This document shows, in pieces, positions 23,184-56,457 of a stretch of DNA of 64,000 bases. The DNA is taken from positions 81,564,637-81,628,636 of the forward strand of contig NC_092087.1 of the NCBI RefSeq assembly GCF_045679555.1, in the 5' to 3' direction. The translations under genes were made by a program, and so were the position numbers. The DNA comes from Salvelinus alpinus (lineage: Eukaryota > Chordata > Actinopteri > Salmoniformes > Salmonidae). The stretch's first letter is position 1. Every line of letters starts with the position of its first letter. The notes beneath the pieces were generated by a model. The model was given only the letters and a program-made list of their open reading frames with translations, ran no database searches and was not told the origin of the DNA.

Positions 23184-26080
23184 TATGATGGCTGGAGGAG
23201 TGACGTGAAGGGGGAAATACTAATATCTGATCAATGATGGCGGACGGTGCGCGGGCAATGAGGTAACAGTACTAAGTGAAACATCTGGAAGAGTAAGACT
23301 AGACAGGAGAGAGAGAGCAAAAGGTGATGGTTGTAATCACGACTTGATATATCGTGTATACAGAAAATACGTATTTCTACTAGGCTACGCACGAATGTAG
23401 CCAACTAGGCCTACTCACTCATATAAAAGGACCGTTCCAGGCTCTTGAGTAGCTCATTATCCCGACCTCTGTATTACGTCAGCACTCACATTCCATTAAT
23501 TCGTCCCTTGCCTTTGGAAGCCCTCGCTGTCCACTTTGTACTCGTGTGTTGCTCTGCCCGCTCTCATCTGGCAGTTGAAATGATTGTAAGTCCTTTCCTC
23601 TTTCCTCTCCCCTTCTTTAAACATCCTTCCCCGATATTCCGTTTTTTTTAATCATATAACGATTTTTATCGGGTGGAACAGACAATCTGGGTTCAGCTGT
23701 TCAAATATTCACTTTTTATTCCACACCACGCGCAGTGTTTTGACAGCCGCCAGTGACAGCTCGAGCTTGGCTCCTACTCAGCCTCGCTCTCAAGAAGTCC
23801 TCACGTGTCTTCTTCACTGATGATCAAAATAATGTCCGCATGTTATTATTACATTTTAATACACATACAATCCGAAAAGAGAACATTATTTATATAATGT
23901 ATCCAAGTCCAAAACGACCCATATTGTGTGTGTCTTGTTTAGGAGTTGTAGGCTATACACAGTAGATTGTTGTCCCACTCATTCCAATAACAAGCTACAC
24001 ATGGCTAGAAAATTGCGACAAAGTTACAGCTTCGGTCCCTTCTTATCTTATCGGAGCACGCGCTCCAAAACATGTCACTTTAAAGTTCCTTTCCCTTGGA
24101 AAAAAAACAAGCGTTATCCTCTTTCCGTTTTAGTTACATGAGTCAACGGTTGAAAATAATAGGCTAACATTCATAGCATAAACTCGTATAGCATATCCTC
24201 CTTTCCCTTTCGGACTATTTCAAAGCCCTAGTGTGGGTGAATACTTTCGTGTTATGCTAGCCAAGCTGCAGAGTTAGGCTTTGGCTGTCGGGTAGGTGGG
24301 TGGGTCGGTTGGTTCACGACCACCCAAAACCAGCAGCCAGGTAGGCAGCGTCCGTTTAGCGGTCTAGCTGTTGTCCCCCATACCCAGTCTGTAGTTCTTC
24401 CACAGCCGGGCCTATTCCCAAGCTCCAGCCCCGTCCTTTCCTGACCTCCCTCTACGGATCTCTACATCGGTAATATCCCCACTTCCAAGACGACAGGGAC
24501 TGTACAGATACAGTAATTATGAGACCTTGAGAAGCGATTTTAAATCGAGAAATAAGTGCCCAAAATATGACAGCTGAGCTGATATAAGCTAACTCCTTTT
24601 AGTAGGCTGGAGTCTTGAACAAACTTGTTGGTAATAGTTGGCAAAACAGAAAGCTATGAGAAACACCCACCCTTGTATGAATAGTCTATTAAATATATAG
24701 ACTGAAATACAAAACTGTCAAATTATGTCTACTAAATATTCCTATCGAATATTTACATTTTCCATAGAATAGGCCTATCCAATGAACAGGACAGGCTTTT
24801 AAAAACAAAAACTGCAGTTTAAAATTGAAGCAAAAACGTCTCCAGAAACGTCACTACTGTGCTCCCTTCTGTATCCAACGCGTAGAAACTTTTTTTCCCC
24901 AGGCCGTGGTTCCTTCGTCATAGGCTACAGAAGTAGCCAGGACTGTAAACGCGTGGAGTAGAGAAGAACTATTGAGTGCATGGAGAGATTCTGTGAATTT
25001 CCTCCTCTTTGCTTTCCCCTAAGGAATACCGAATTCCCATGAGGAAGAAACAATATATCCTTGATCCTGCTTCCCTTTATTCAATTACCAACGAATAAGA
25101 CATAGTTCGCGAAATGTGCTGTCTGTCTGTTCCATAAATTCCTCAAGTCTGGATAGCTCGAGATTAGGCTGTCTGCATGCATGTGCCCAGAAGAAGCATA
25201 GCCCGAGAGAGAGTCCACTCCTTGTTGCGTTCGCGTCCTCTTCCGTTCGAAAGGTTCGGTGACGGTTAAGGTTACCTCCCTATTGCCCGGGTCCGGGTAG
25301 CCTAAGTAGGCTAATAAAAACACGTTTTTATGTGTTTTCCCGATTTATCCAGGGGAAGACAACGCAGCTCCCGTCACTCCCACCATCTTCCTGTACCCAG
25401 ACGGAAATTCTCCGCCAGCTGAGGCGGCGGTGAGGTGGAGAAGGGTGGGTGTCCAACGCGGAGCGACTCGGTGGTATGAGCATCGAGCTTCAGCAGCTCC
25501 AGTCTGAAAATACAGCAGAGGGGGGTATGGTGGCTGATGATGGGAGCGCGCACGCAGAAATGTATTGTGTGGCTATGGACGAGCACGTATTGAATGAGAG
25601 TGAGAGTATAACTATTTCAGATTGTAAAACATTTAAATAGGTAGACTAGAAGGCCAAAGTATAAGGCCTATTTTACGCATTTTACGCATAGGCCGTTTTC
25701 TTTCCAAATGACATCACACACCACATGACACAAACAGACCAACACGTTAGGTGTACACATACCAATAGATTTCAGTGTTTTTACATTACATGCATGTTCA
25801 TTATTACACAGCTGTTACACATAGACCTATGCCCACGCTAACAGGGTTGTGCCCATAATTCCAACAGTCAGTGATATCATTCATTGAAGGTGCATAAAAA
25901 AGGCCTACCCTAATCTAGTAGATAAGGTATGCACACCTATAATTGCCCTGAAGAGAACACTGATCTAGTTTCTATATCCACAGACAGATCTTTGTGTGAC
26001 ACGTCTACTTTGAAGGAAGAATAATACCTACTCTTTGAGTCCAATAAAAATGGCTAGCCTCTTCCGCTAGATGAAAGTTG
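23184..26080. other. adcy9 upstream region, no gene seen
   Basis: Should contain the 5' UTR and promoter of adcy9, since the start codon is at 23183. A plus-strand CATATAAAAGG (23420-23430) points away from adcy9. No reading frame here resembles a known protein. Confidence 0.5.
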
Positions 26081-26089
26081 CCAAACGCG

Positions 26090-26255
26090 CACGCACGCAC
26101 GCACACACACACACATACACACACGCACGCACACACATGCACGCACACACACACGCACACACACATACACACGCACACACACACACACATACACGCACGC
26201 ACGCACACACACATACACACACACACACACATACACATACATACACACACACACA
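26090..26255. repeat. CA/CACG microsatellite
   Basis: Interrupted CA with CACG and CATA variants, 166 bp. It is followed by 26310-26470, a degenerate CCTAAC-rich tract. Confidence 0.95.
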
Positions 26256-26506
26256 GTCTTGCGCAGCTAACCTTTTGGGGACATACAATTCAGTCCCATT
26301 CAAAATCCTTTTTTCCTTAACCCCTAATCCATTCCCTAACCTTAACCCCAAAAACCTAACCTTAATCCTAAACCTAACCTTAGCTCCTAACCCTAAAACT
26401 AATCCTACCTCCTAACCCTAAACCTATTTCTAACTCTAACACTAATTCTAACCTCAACCCTAAACCCCCTAGAAATAGCATTTGACCTTGTGGGGACCAA
26501 CAAAAT

Positions 26507-27401
26507 CAAATCAAACTTTATTTGTCACATGCGCCGAATAAAACAAGTGTAGACCTTACCGTGAAATGCATACTTACATGCCCTTAACCAACAATGCAAG
26601 AAGAGTTAAGAAAATATTTACCAAATAAACTAAAGTAAAAAATAATAAAAAGTAACACAATAACATAACAATAACGAGGCTATATACAGGGGGTACCGGT
26701 ACCGAGTCAGTGAGCAGAGGTACATGTTAGAGGTCATTTGTACATGTAGGTAGGGGTGAAGTGACTATGCATAGATAATAAACAGCAAGTAGCATCTACA
26801 AAACAAATGGATGGCGGGGGGGGGGGGGGGGGTCAATGTAATAGTCCGGTGGCCATTTGATTAATTGTTCAGCAGACTAAGGCTTGGGGATAGAAGCTGT
26901 TAAGGAGCCTTTTGGTCCTAGACTTGGCGCTCCGGTACCACTTGTCGTGCGGTAGCAGAGAGAACAGTCTATGACTTGGGTGACTGGAGTCTCTGACAAT
27001 TTTATGGGCTTTCCTCTGACACCTATTATATAGGTCCTGGATTGCAGGAAGCTTGGCCCCAGTGATGTACTGGACCATCCGCACTACACTCTGTAGCGCC
27101 TTACGGTCAGATGCCGAGCATTTGCCATACCAGGCGGTGATGCAACCGGTCAAGATGCTCTCGGTGGTGCAGCTGTATAACTTTTTGAGAATATGGGGAC
27201 CCATGCCAAATCTTTTCAGTCTCTACAGGGGGAAAAGGTTTTGTTGTGCCCTCTTCACGACTGTCTTGGTGTGTTTGGACATGATAGATCGTTGGTGTTG
27301 TGGACACCAAGGAACTTGAAACTCTCGACCCGCTCCACTACAGCCCCGTTGATGTTAATGGGGGCCTGTTCAGCCCGCCTTTTCCTGTAGTCCACGATCA
27401 T
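26507..27401 (-). mobile_element. Rex1-like LINE 3' fragment
   Basis: Minus strand encodes LKKLYSCTTESILTGCITAW and KLPAIQDLYNRCQRKAHKI, the C-terminal end of Rex1-type reverse transcriptase proteins, and ends in a GTTTGATTTGATTTT tail. It split a repeat whose halves are GTGGGGACCAACAAAAT and GTCCCCAGTTGGTCAAAT. Confidence 0.82.
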
Positions 27402-27471
27402 GTCCCCAGTTGGTCAAATTTTTGTTTGTTTCCTATTCTTGTGGGGACTTCTGCTCCCCACAAGTATAGTT

Positions 27472-47478
<20,007 letters not shown>

Positions 47479-47513
47479 TTTGGCTGCCAGGGGCCTCCCC
47501 CTTCTACCAGCAG

Positions 47514-47522
47514 TTATATATA
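47514..47522 (-). promoter_or_regulatory. TATA-like box upstream of srl
   Basis: The minus strand reads GGGTATATATAACTG about 36-44 bases before the srl ATG. A start site about 30 bases downstream would leave a 5' UTR of only about 10-15 nucleotides. An AGGTCAAAGGGCG stretch, like a nuclear-receptor DR1 site, lies just upstream (plus-strand 47537-47549). Position and sequence support a promoter; use is not shown. Confidence 0.5.
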
Positions 47523-49432
47523 CCCCTCTGGAGAAAGGTCAAAGGGCGTGCCAAGGAAGGAGGGGCCTGCTAATGTCACAGGCGGCAACTACACCCACGT
47601 CAGCCATTCCGTGTCTAAGTAGAGGGGGCTGGGTGGCTGGCTGACTAATGGGTAACATAATGTCACACAGCAGCAACTGCATCCACGTCTGCCATTTTGT
47701 GTCAAAGCAGTTGCCCTGGTTCTATAAGGGCAGAGAACAGACAGGGAAAAGTGTCAGGAAGTTTCACTGTTCGTATTGGGAAACCCTCTTTTCACGCCAC
47801 CTCGATACTGAAATGACTTGTTCGTAGCAGGTTAGGAGAACTTACACTGATGGTTAGGATAATTAATGTAGCAGGTTAGGAGAACTTACACTGATGGTTA
47901 GGATAATTAATGTAGCAGGTTAGGAGAACTTACACTGTAGGTTTGGATAATTAATGTAGCAGGTTAGGAGAACTTACACTGATGGTTAGGATAATTAATG
48001 TAGCAGGTTAGGAGAACTTACACTGATGGTTAGGATAATTAATGTAGCAGGTTAGGAGAACTTACACTGATGGTTAGGATAATTAACGTAGCAGGTTAGG
48101 AAACTTAGGTCAAGGTTAGGAAAAGGGTTCGGGAAAAGTGGCGTGAAAAGAGTGTATCCCGTTCGTATTGGTCACTAGTCACCATAGGGACCGTTTCCCG
48201 GACCCTAATTAAGAGCCTACTGCTGGACTAAAAAGCTAACTCAACAGAGAATCTGAAAGTAATTTTAGCTCCAGGAGTAGGGTTAATCTAGGTTCAGGAA
48301 TTAAGGTTAAATAGGTCAGGATGAGACAGAGGCGGATACAGATTCTAAAACAAAGATACCAACTTCTCCATATAAAAAACGAGTTATAGTATAAAAAAAC
48401 GTTTCCATTTGAGATTTGATCAGCTGTTCTTACAGAGGCAATACTGCTGAGCCTGTGCACTTCTATTTTGATTCGAAAGTACAACAGACTGAACATAATG
48501 AAATTATATAAATAATGTATTTTGGGAAAGAAAAGGGGGACACCTAGTCAGTTGTACAACTGAAATGGGACATAACTTTTATGGGTTTATGGTTTAAACT
48601 AGCTGCCACCACCTCGTTAATCTAGCGGAGTTGTAACCCTAAACCTTTACAAGATTAAATAAGACTAACACCGGGGTGCTGGGATGAAGAATAGGACCAA
48701 ATCAAAGCAAACTTTAAATGCACTTTGAGTGAAGTTAGGGTTGATCCTATTCTTTGGCTTTGATTCTTGGTTGGGATGGAGATGTGAATCCAACATATAA
48801 ATTATTAATTTGTAGACAAACTGGAATTTGTTGACAACCAAACACAATTCAATATCACTTTTGCAATACAGTAAATAGGCTGTTAACTTGTCGACAAGTT
48901 AACAGATGTTATGCTGGATTCACGTCTCCAAATAAACCAAACATTTTATTTAGATAATAGGATTAAGCCTGTGGTTCAGATGAAACTATCCAAGCATGAG
49001 ATATCCTTTAAATCCCTGAGCTGGCAAGATAGAAAAATCGACCTTTGTGCCCTTGAGCAAGGCAGTTAACCCTGAACAACAACTGCTCCCCGGGCGCAGA
49101 TGACGTTGATTTCCCCCACCAATGGTTAAGGTTAGGATTGGGGGAGCCGACACTGATCCTAGGGGAAACTTCACCAAGCGCTCAAACGCTAGGGGATTCT
49201 AGAACTCTAGAGCCACTTAAACAGCACCACCTGGTGGACAAAAGTGGAAAATATCAATTTAGAAAATGTGACGCATTACTTTATTGAATTTACACGTACT
49301 TTAAAGGTCCAATGCAGCCGTTTTTATATCAATATCAAATAATTTCTGGGTAACAATTAAGTACCTTACTGTCATTGTTTTTAATTAAAATGTTAAAAAA
49401 TAAACAAAAATAGCTTTGCGAAGAGCAATTTC
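47523..49432. other. srl upstream region, no gene seen
   Basis: Holds the srl promoter region and a 44-bp minisatellite. 49000-49140 resembles part of a SINE (CCTTGAGCAAGGCAGTTAAC, TGCTCCCCGGGCGC). Confidence 0.5.
47824..48110. repeat. 44-bp minisatellite upstream of srl
   Basis: About 6.5 copies of a unit with GTAGCAGGTTAGGAGAACTT and GATGGTTAGGATAATTAAT, 350-630 bases upstream of the srl ATG. Confidence 0.93.
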
Positions 49433-49446
49433 TCAAGCAAGAATGT

Positions 49447-52400
49447 ATTTATTATATATATATTTTTTTTTTTTTATGTATTTATTGAATATTCGAAACA
49501 TACAATATACTTGCAGTGAAGCCGCTCAACAACTACATCATACCAGTCATCCAACATATTCCCATTCAGAGCGACACACAGATGCATCCAGGGTCAATGC
49601 TCTGGTCAAGGGCATGTTGACAAATCTACCACCAGGCCAAAAAACCCTCCAAAATCCCCCCACAGTTCCCCAATAGCTGTCCCTCAACCATTCGAGACCC
49701 CTCCAACAGTCCCCCCCAAGAAGAAAATATATATATATACACAAACAACTGTATATGTTTGTGTGCATGTCTGGCACTATTACATGTACAGTGGGGCAAA
49801 AAAGTATTTAGTCAGCCACCAATTGTGCAAGTTCTCCCACTTAAAAAGATGAGAGAGGCCTGTAATTTTCATCATAGGTACACTTCAACTATGACAGACA
49901 AAACGAGGGGAAAAAATCCAGAAAATCACATTGTAGGATTTTTTATGAATTTATTTGCAAATTATGGTGGAAAATAAGTATTTTAGATCAATGCTATGCA
50001 TTTTCAGCCATTCCTGAACCTGAGACCAGAAACAGGCTACCTGAGGGCAGTACCAAAATAAACGGTCTATTGATTTTGTATCCTCACAACAAAATTTGCA
50101 GAGCTTCGATGACTTTATGCCCCAAAAATTCAACATTTTGTTGGTGGCAAGAATTCTATATAATAATTTTAGCTGAAAAGCACGAAGTCTTGAATCTTGC
50201 TTTGTTTTATATATCAACTCATACACCCTGTACCATGGAATCGGTACATCAAAAATCTCTTCCCAACTATTTTACAATCTGTATGGCACAGTTGTCAACA
50301 TCCTGGTCCTCAAATGAAACTGGTATACTTTCCTATTTATGCTATTTTTATTCCTCCGCCAGTTTTGATCCTTTATATTGGGCAGACAGACCAGTTCCCT
50401 ACCTCCTCCCGCTGCCACCTGCCTCCTCCATTTTTGGGGTAATGCTGTAACCAATTGGTTGTACTCTTGGATTGAGCAGAACTTCCTGTACAACTCCATG
50501 AAGGACATAACTCTACCATTCCAATTTACAATATAATTTAAGAACAAAATACCCTTTTCTTTCCCATAAATACAGGTATTTTATCAACCAGCACATTTGA
50601 GTTCAGCCATAATATTTGTTGTAATAGTTGTTCTATCTTTTCAGGGGGATGAAATTGAAATTGTAGCCATCTCTGCAATGCTTGTTTGAAAAAGAGAGAT
50701 ACTTTGAAAAAAGTATCATTTTCAATTAATCAAAAATGAGACATGGCAATCTGCACAAAGGCAAAAAGGAAATTTTTAAACAATGGATGAGCTTTTCTTA
50801 GTAATCTACTTGAGAACCATTTAGGGTTCAAATAAAACTTTTGAATGAGTGAAGCTTTTAGAGAGAGGTTTAGTGCTTTTAAATTTAATAATCTCAACCC
50901 ACCCAATTCATATTCATTATATAGATTGGCACTTTATTTTGTCTGGTTTAGCGTCCCAGATAAAGCAAAATATTTTTTGCTTATATGATTTGAAAAATGA
51001 ATCATCAGGAGTAGGCAGCGCCATAAGTAAGTGAGTAAACTGAGACATGACTAAGGAGTTAATCAGGGCAATTTTTCCATAAATAGACAGGTTTTTACCT
51101 CTCCATGGTTGTAGTATCTTGTCTATTTTTACAAGTTTTCTATTGAAATTCATTGTGGAGAGCTTATTTATATATTTTGTGATATGAATACCGAGTATGT
51201 GTACTTCACCATCAGCCTATTTGATAGGTAAACTGCAGGGTATTGTAAAAGTTGTATTTTTTAAAGATCCAATATGTAATATTGTACACTTATGATAATT
51301 AGGTTTTAGTCCAAAGAGTACAGAAAAGTTATCTAGATCTTCAATGAGACATTGCAGGGATCTAGCTTGCGGACTTAATATAAAACTTGAGTCATCGGCA
51401 TACATGGACACCTATTTTTAAGCCTTGGATTTCTAATCCTCTAATGTTGTTATTGGATCTGATTTTAATAGCATGCATTTCGATGGCCATAACGAATAGA
51501 TATGGTGACAGCGGACACCCTTGTTTAACTCCTCTTGACAATTCAAAACTCTCTGAGAAGTAGCCATTATTTACTATTTTACACCTAGGGTTGCTAGACA
51601 TTATGTTTACCCATTTTATGAGAATTGCCGAAATTGAACAAATCCAGGCATTTATAAATAAAATACAGTCTTACTTTATCAAATGCCTTTTCAAAATCCT
51701 CTATAAATACCATTCCTGGCTTCTTATATGTTTCATGATGTTCTATTATTTCTAGTAGTTGTCGTATATTATCTCCAATGTATCGTCCATGTAAAAAAAC
51801 CTGTCTGATCAGGATGAACAATACTTGGTAAAACCCTTTTAATTCTGAGTGCTATGCATTTCACTCGTATTTTTGCATCACAACATTGAAGTGTAAGGGG
51901 GCTCCAGTGTTTTAGATAGACTGGGTCTTTACATTTGCCATCTGGGTCTTGTTTTAATAATAGAGAAATCAGACCTTCCTGCTGAGTACCTGACAGACTA
52001 CCATTTCTTTAACGGAGTAGTTAAAACAATCTAACAATGAAGCTTTTAGTATATCAAAAAATACTTGATATACCTCTACCGGTATGCCATCAAGCCCGGG
52101 GGGGTTTCCAGACTGAAAGGATTTAATAGCCTCAAAAAGTTCTTCCTCTGAATTTGGCCTTCGCACTGATCTTTCTGTAAATTTGTTAATTTTCCATTTT
52201 TTATATTATTTGGAAAGAATTCCTTAGCATAATCTTCATTCAGTGGGAGAGGATGAGACGGAAAAGAGAACATCTGCCTAAAATAATTAGCTTCCTCTTT
52301 TAAAATATAATTCGGAGAATCATAGATGACTCCGTCTTCAGTAACGAGTTTCTGCAAATTCTTTTTGTTAGCGTTCCTGTATCGGAGATTCAGGAAGAAT

Positions 52401-52582
52401 TTTGTGCATTTTTCTCCATATTCCATCCAGTTTGCTTTATTTTTGTAATAGATTACATTAGATCGTTCTTGAATAAGTTCCTCAGGTTATTTTAGTTTTT
52501 CCTCTAACTTATTTTGTATCTCTGTAGTATCGTTTTTATTGCTATCTACCTGTACTGTTAGTTAATGGATTTCCCTTGTCAG
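49447..52582 (-). mobile_element. 5'-truncated L1-type LINE with 14-bp target duplication
   Basis: Flanked by TCAAGCAAGAATGT (49433-49446, 52583-52596). Minus strand gives KTKQDSRLRAFQLKLLYRIL and CKFCCEDTKSIDRLFWYCPQ (C-terminal Cys/His region), MVFIEDFEKAFDKVR, LSRGVKQGCPLSPYLF and the catalytic MYADDSSFIL box, in several frames. Poly-A shows as a T run at about 49463-49477. A different L1 family from that at 17335. It contains a piece of a Tc1 end (49788-49985). Confidence 0.92.
49788..49985. mobile_element. Tc1-like terminal repeat fragment inside the LINE
   Basis: Begins CAGTGGGGCAAAAAAGTATT after TA and runs through the inverted repeat to AATAAGTATTTT, then stops. Only one end of the element is present. 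Confidence 0.8.
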
Positions 52583-53076
52583 TCAAGCAAGAATGTTGCA
52601 AGGACTGTCTGGGAGGGGACTTTTCAAAACAGATCTTACACTTAAAGGGCATTATCATCATTTTCACAGTATTATTCCAACCTCCAAATATAGAGTACCA
52701 GTCAAAAGTTTGGACACACATACTCATTCAAGGGTTTTTCTTTATTTTTACTATTTTCTACATTGTAGAATAATAGTGAAGACATCAAAACTATGAAATA
52801 ACACATGGAATCATGTAGCAACCAAAAGTGTTAAATCAAAATATATTTTATATTTGAGATTCTTCAAAGTAGCCACCCTTTGCCTTGATGACAGCTTTGC
52901 TGTCATGGCATTCTTTCAGCCAGCTTCACGAGGTAGTCACCTGGAATGCATTTGTTAAAAGTTAATTTGTGGAATTGATTTCCTTCTTAATGCGTTTGAG
53001 CCAATCAGTTGTGTGTGACAAGGTAGGTGTTGTATACAGAAGATAGCCCTATTTGGTAAAAGACCAAGTCCATATT

Positions 53077-55560
53077 ATGGCAAGAACAGCTCAAATAATC
53101 TAAAAGAAACAACAGTCCATCATTACTTTAAGACATGAAGGTCAGTCAATCCGGAAAATGTCAAGAACTTTGAAAGTTTCTTCAAGTGCAGTCGCAAAAA
53201 CCATCAAGCGCTATGACGAAACTGGCTCTCATGAGGACCAACACAGGAAAGGAGTTCCCAGAGTTACCTCTGCTGCAGAGGATAAGTTCATTACAGTTAC
53301 CAGCCTCAGAAATTGCAGCCCAAATAAATGGTTCAGAGTTCAAGTAACAAACACATCTCAACATCAACTGTTCAGAGGAGACTGCGTGAATCAGGCCTTC
53401 ATGGTCAAACTGCTACATAGAAACCACTACTAAAGGACAACAATAAGAAGAGACTTGCTTGGGCCAAGAAACACAAGCAACCGCCATCGATAAAAGACAA
53501 TACTGTGCAGCTGTATTCATCGACCTGGCCAAGGCTTTCGACTCTGTCAATCACCACATTCTTATCGACAGACTCATCAGCCTTGTTTTCTCAAATGATT
53601 GCCTCGCCTGGTTCACCAACTACTTCTCTGATAGAGTTCAGTGTGTCAAATCGGAGGGTCTGTTGTCTGGGCCTCTGGCAGTCTCTATGGGGGTGCCACA
53701 GGGTTCAATTATTGGACCGACTCTCTTCTCTGTATACATCAATGATGTCGCTCTTGCTGCTGGTGAGTCTCTGATCCACCTCTACGCAGACGACACCATT
53801 CTGTATACTTCTGGCCCTTCTTTGGACACTGTGTTAACAACCCTCCAGGCGAGCTTCAATGCCATACAACTCTCCTTCCGTGGCCTCCAATTGCTCTTAA
53901 ATAAGGATAAAACTAAATGCATGCTCTTCAACCGATCGCTGCCTGCACCTGCCCGCCTGTCCAACATCACTACTCTGGACGGCTCTTGACTTAGAATATG
54001 TGGACAACTACAAATACCTAGGTGTCTGGTTAGACTGTAAACTCTCCTTCCAGACTCACATCAAACATCTCCAATCCAAAGTTAAATCTAGAATTGGCTT
54101 CCTATTCCGCAACAAAGCATCCTTCACTCATGCTGCCAAACATACCCTTGTAAAACTGACCATCCTACCAATCGACTTCGGTGATGTCATTTACAAAATA
54201 GCCTCTAATACCCTACTCAATAAATTGGATGCAGTCTATCACAGTGCCATCCGTTTTGTCACCAAGGCCCCATATACTACCCACCACTGCGATCTGTACA
54301 CTCTCGTTGGCTGGCCCTCGCTTCATACTCGTCGCCAAACCCACTGGCTCCAGGTCATCTACAAGACCCTGCTAGGTAAAGTCCCCCCTTATCTCAGCTC
54401 GCTGGTCACCATAGCAGCACCCACCTGTAGCACGCGCTCCAGCAGGTATATTTCTCTGGTCACCCCCAAAACCAATTCTTCCTTTGGCCGCCTCTCCTTC
54501 CAGTTCTCTGCTGCCAATGACTGGAACGAACTACAAAATCTCGTAAACTGGAAACACTTTTCTCCCTCACTAGCTTTAAGCACCAGCTGTCAGAGCAGCT
54601 CATAGATTACTGCACCTGTACATATCCCATCAATAATTTAGCCCAAACTACCTCTTTCCCTACTGTATTTATTTATTTTGCTCCTTTGCACCCCATTATT
54701 TCTATCTCTACTTCGCACATTCTTCCACTGCAAATCAACCATTCCAGTGTTTTACTTGCTATATTGTATTTACTTCGCCACCATGGCCTTTACCTCCCTT
54801 ATCTCACCTCACTTGCTCACATTGTATATAGACTTATTTTTCTACTGTATTATTGACTGTATGTTTGTTTTAATCCATGTGTTGTTGTATGTGTCGAACT
54901 GCTTTGCTTTATCTTGGCCAGGTCGCAGTTGCAAATGAGAACTTGTTCTCAACTAGCCTACCTGGTTAAATAAAGGTGAAATAAAAATAAAATGGACATT
55001 AGACCGGTAGAAATCTGTCCTTTGGTCTAATGAGTCCAAATTTGAGATTTTTGGTTCCAACCGCCCTGTCTTTGTGAGACGCAGCGTAGGTGAACGGATG
55101 ATCTCCGCATACGTGGTTCCCACCGTGAAACATGGTGGTGTGATGGTGCTTTGCTGGGGACACGGTCTGATTTATTTAGATTCAAGGCACACTTAACCAG
55201 CAGGGCTACCACAGCATTATGCAGCGATACACAGTCCCACTAAGCACAAACCAGATGGGATGATCATTTGTTTTTCAACAGGACAATGACCCAACACACC
55301 TCCAGGCAGTGTAAGGGTTATTTTACCAAGGAGAGTGATGCATCAGATGACCTGGCCTCCACAATCACCCGACCTCACCCCAATTGAGATGGTTTGGGAT
55401 GAGTTGGACTGCAGTAATGGAAAAGAAGCCAACAAGTGCTCCGCATATGTGGGAACTCCTTCAAGACTGTTGGAAAAGCATTCCAGGTGAAGCTGGTTGA
55501 GAGAATGCCAAGTGTGCAAAGCTGTCAAAGGCAAACAGTGGCTACTTTGAAGAATATAAA
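53077..55560 (+). pseudogene. Tc1-like transposase, split and broken
   Basis: N-terminal MARTAQII at 53077 hits a stop after nine codons; MSRTLKVSSSAVAKTIKRYD follows. The frame is broken in the central region, a LINE interrupts at about 53482, and the catalytic part resumes near 54993 and ends near 55560. Not functional. Confidence 0.88.
53482..54992 (+). mobile_element. L2-type LINE (RSg-1-like) nested in a Tc1
   Basis: Reverse transcriptase fragment with AVFIDLAKAFDSVNHHILI, VSMGVPQGSIIGPTLF and the intact YADDTILY box, a stop at 53987, then YKYLGVWLDCKLSF to FSAANDWNELQN. The 3' tail has GTCGCAGTTGCAAATGAGAA and GGTTAAATAAAGGTGAAATA. 5'-truncated; no clear target duplication. Confidence 0.88.
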
Positions 55561-55851
55561 ATATATTTAGATTTGTTTAACATTTTTTGGGTTACTACAT
55601 GATTCCATTGTTTTCCACAATGTAGAAAATAGTAAAAAATAAGGAAAAACCCTTGAATGAGTAGGTGTCCCAACTTTTGACTGGTAATGTATATAAAGTA
55701 AGGAATATCACATGTTTTAATTGCACTGGGCCCTTTAAATACTTAAACAAATTGCAAAAGGTTCAGGGTGGCAGCTTAACAAATTCATCGTCATTCAAAA
55801 AGGTCAAATAAAAATGTAAGCCATGTATGTATTAAAAAACAAAGTACAAAT

Positions 55852-55857
55852 TTTATT
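55852..55857 (-). other. candidate polyadenylation signal for tfap4
   Basis: AATAAA on the minus strand within CAATAAAATTTG. If used, the tfap4 3' UTR is about 3.1 kb, which would account for the gene-free stretch 55858-58939. No transcript evidence is available here. Confidence 0.4.
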
Positions 55858-56361
55858 GTATTTTTTCTTTACAAAGGCCTGTTTTTCCCCAACAAGTTCA
55901 TTTTTCTTAAACAAAATATAACAGCTTCTCATCGACTCGGACTGACAAAAAAAAAGAAATAAAAAAATATACAAATGTCTGTAATTAAAAAAATAGGACA
56001 AAAGGAGGGGTGCAGAGAGAGCGAGGCAGAGAGAGAGAGAGAGAGAAATGAACATATTTGAAGAAAAGGAGAGAAACACAGCTGTTCGGTTTTAAGTCAC
56101 AGCAAAAAGAGCTTGATCAACATAGTAAAAATCTTCGGCGCCATCGTTGTCCTTGATTCAGGCAGTACAGACCGGGAAGTGCTTCATATCAATAATCTCT
56201 CATTATTGATTATTAAGAGATTCTCTAACAACCAACAATCTCTCAGGACACCAGTGCTGAAATATGACGCACACATCTTTAGCATAAAAACCGTTAAACT
56301 GAACAGAAGAAACAACCAAAAAGATAAATATATCTGATAAAGGACAATGAAGATACTGGCG

Positions 56362-56457
56362 GTGTCCCAAATGGAACCCTATTCCCTACCCTGTGCACTC
56401 TTTATACCAGGGCCCTGGTAAACAGTAGTTCACTATATAGGGTGCCATTTGGGACAC
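56362..56457. repeat. palindromic repeat with intact inverted ends
   Basis: GTGTCCCAAATGGAACCCTA and AGGGTGCCATTTGGGACAC form a near-perfect hairpin of 96 bp. The clearest copy of this family here. Confidence 0.8.

Larger units (their letters stand above)
52693..55689 (+). mobile_element. Tc1-like transposon split by a LINE
   Basis: Ends AGTACCAGTCAAAAGTTTGG and CAACTTTTGACTGGTAATG, flanked by TA (52691-52692, 55690-55691). Inverted repeats share ACCCTTGAATGAGTA-like sequence. A third Tc1 family, distinct from 119 and 9387. Confidence 0.92.

Noticed and set aside
25449..25640. Plus-strand 63-codon frame MSIELQQLQSEN upstream of adcy9
   Set aside because: No recognised domain, no splice context, and it ends soon after in AT-rich DNA. 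Composition alone does not support it.
26310..26470. CCTAAC-rich tract as an interstitial telomere
   Set aside because: Units are degenerate (CCTAACC, CTTAACC, CCTAAAC) and not TTAGGG arrays; it is part of a dispersed composite repeat.
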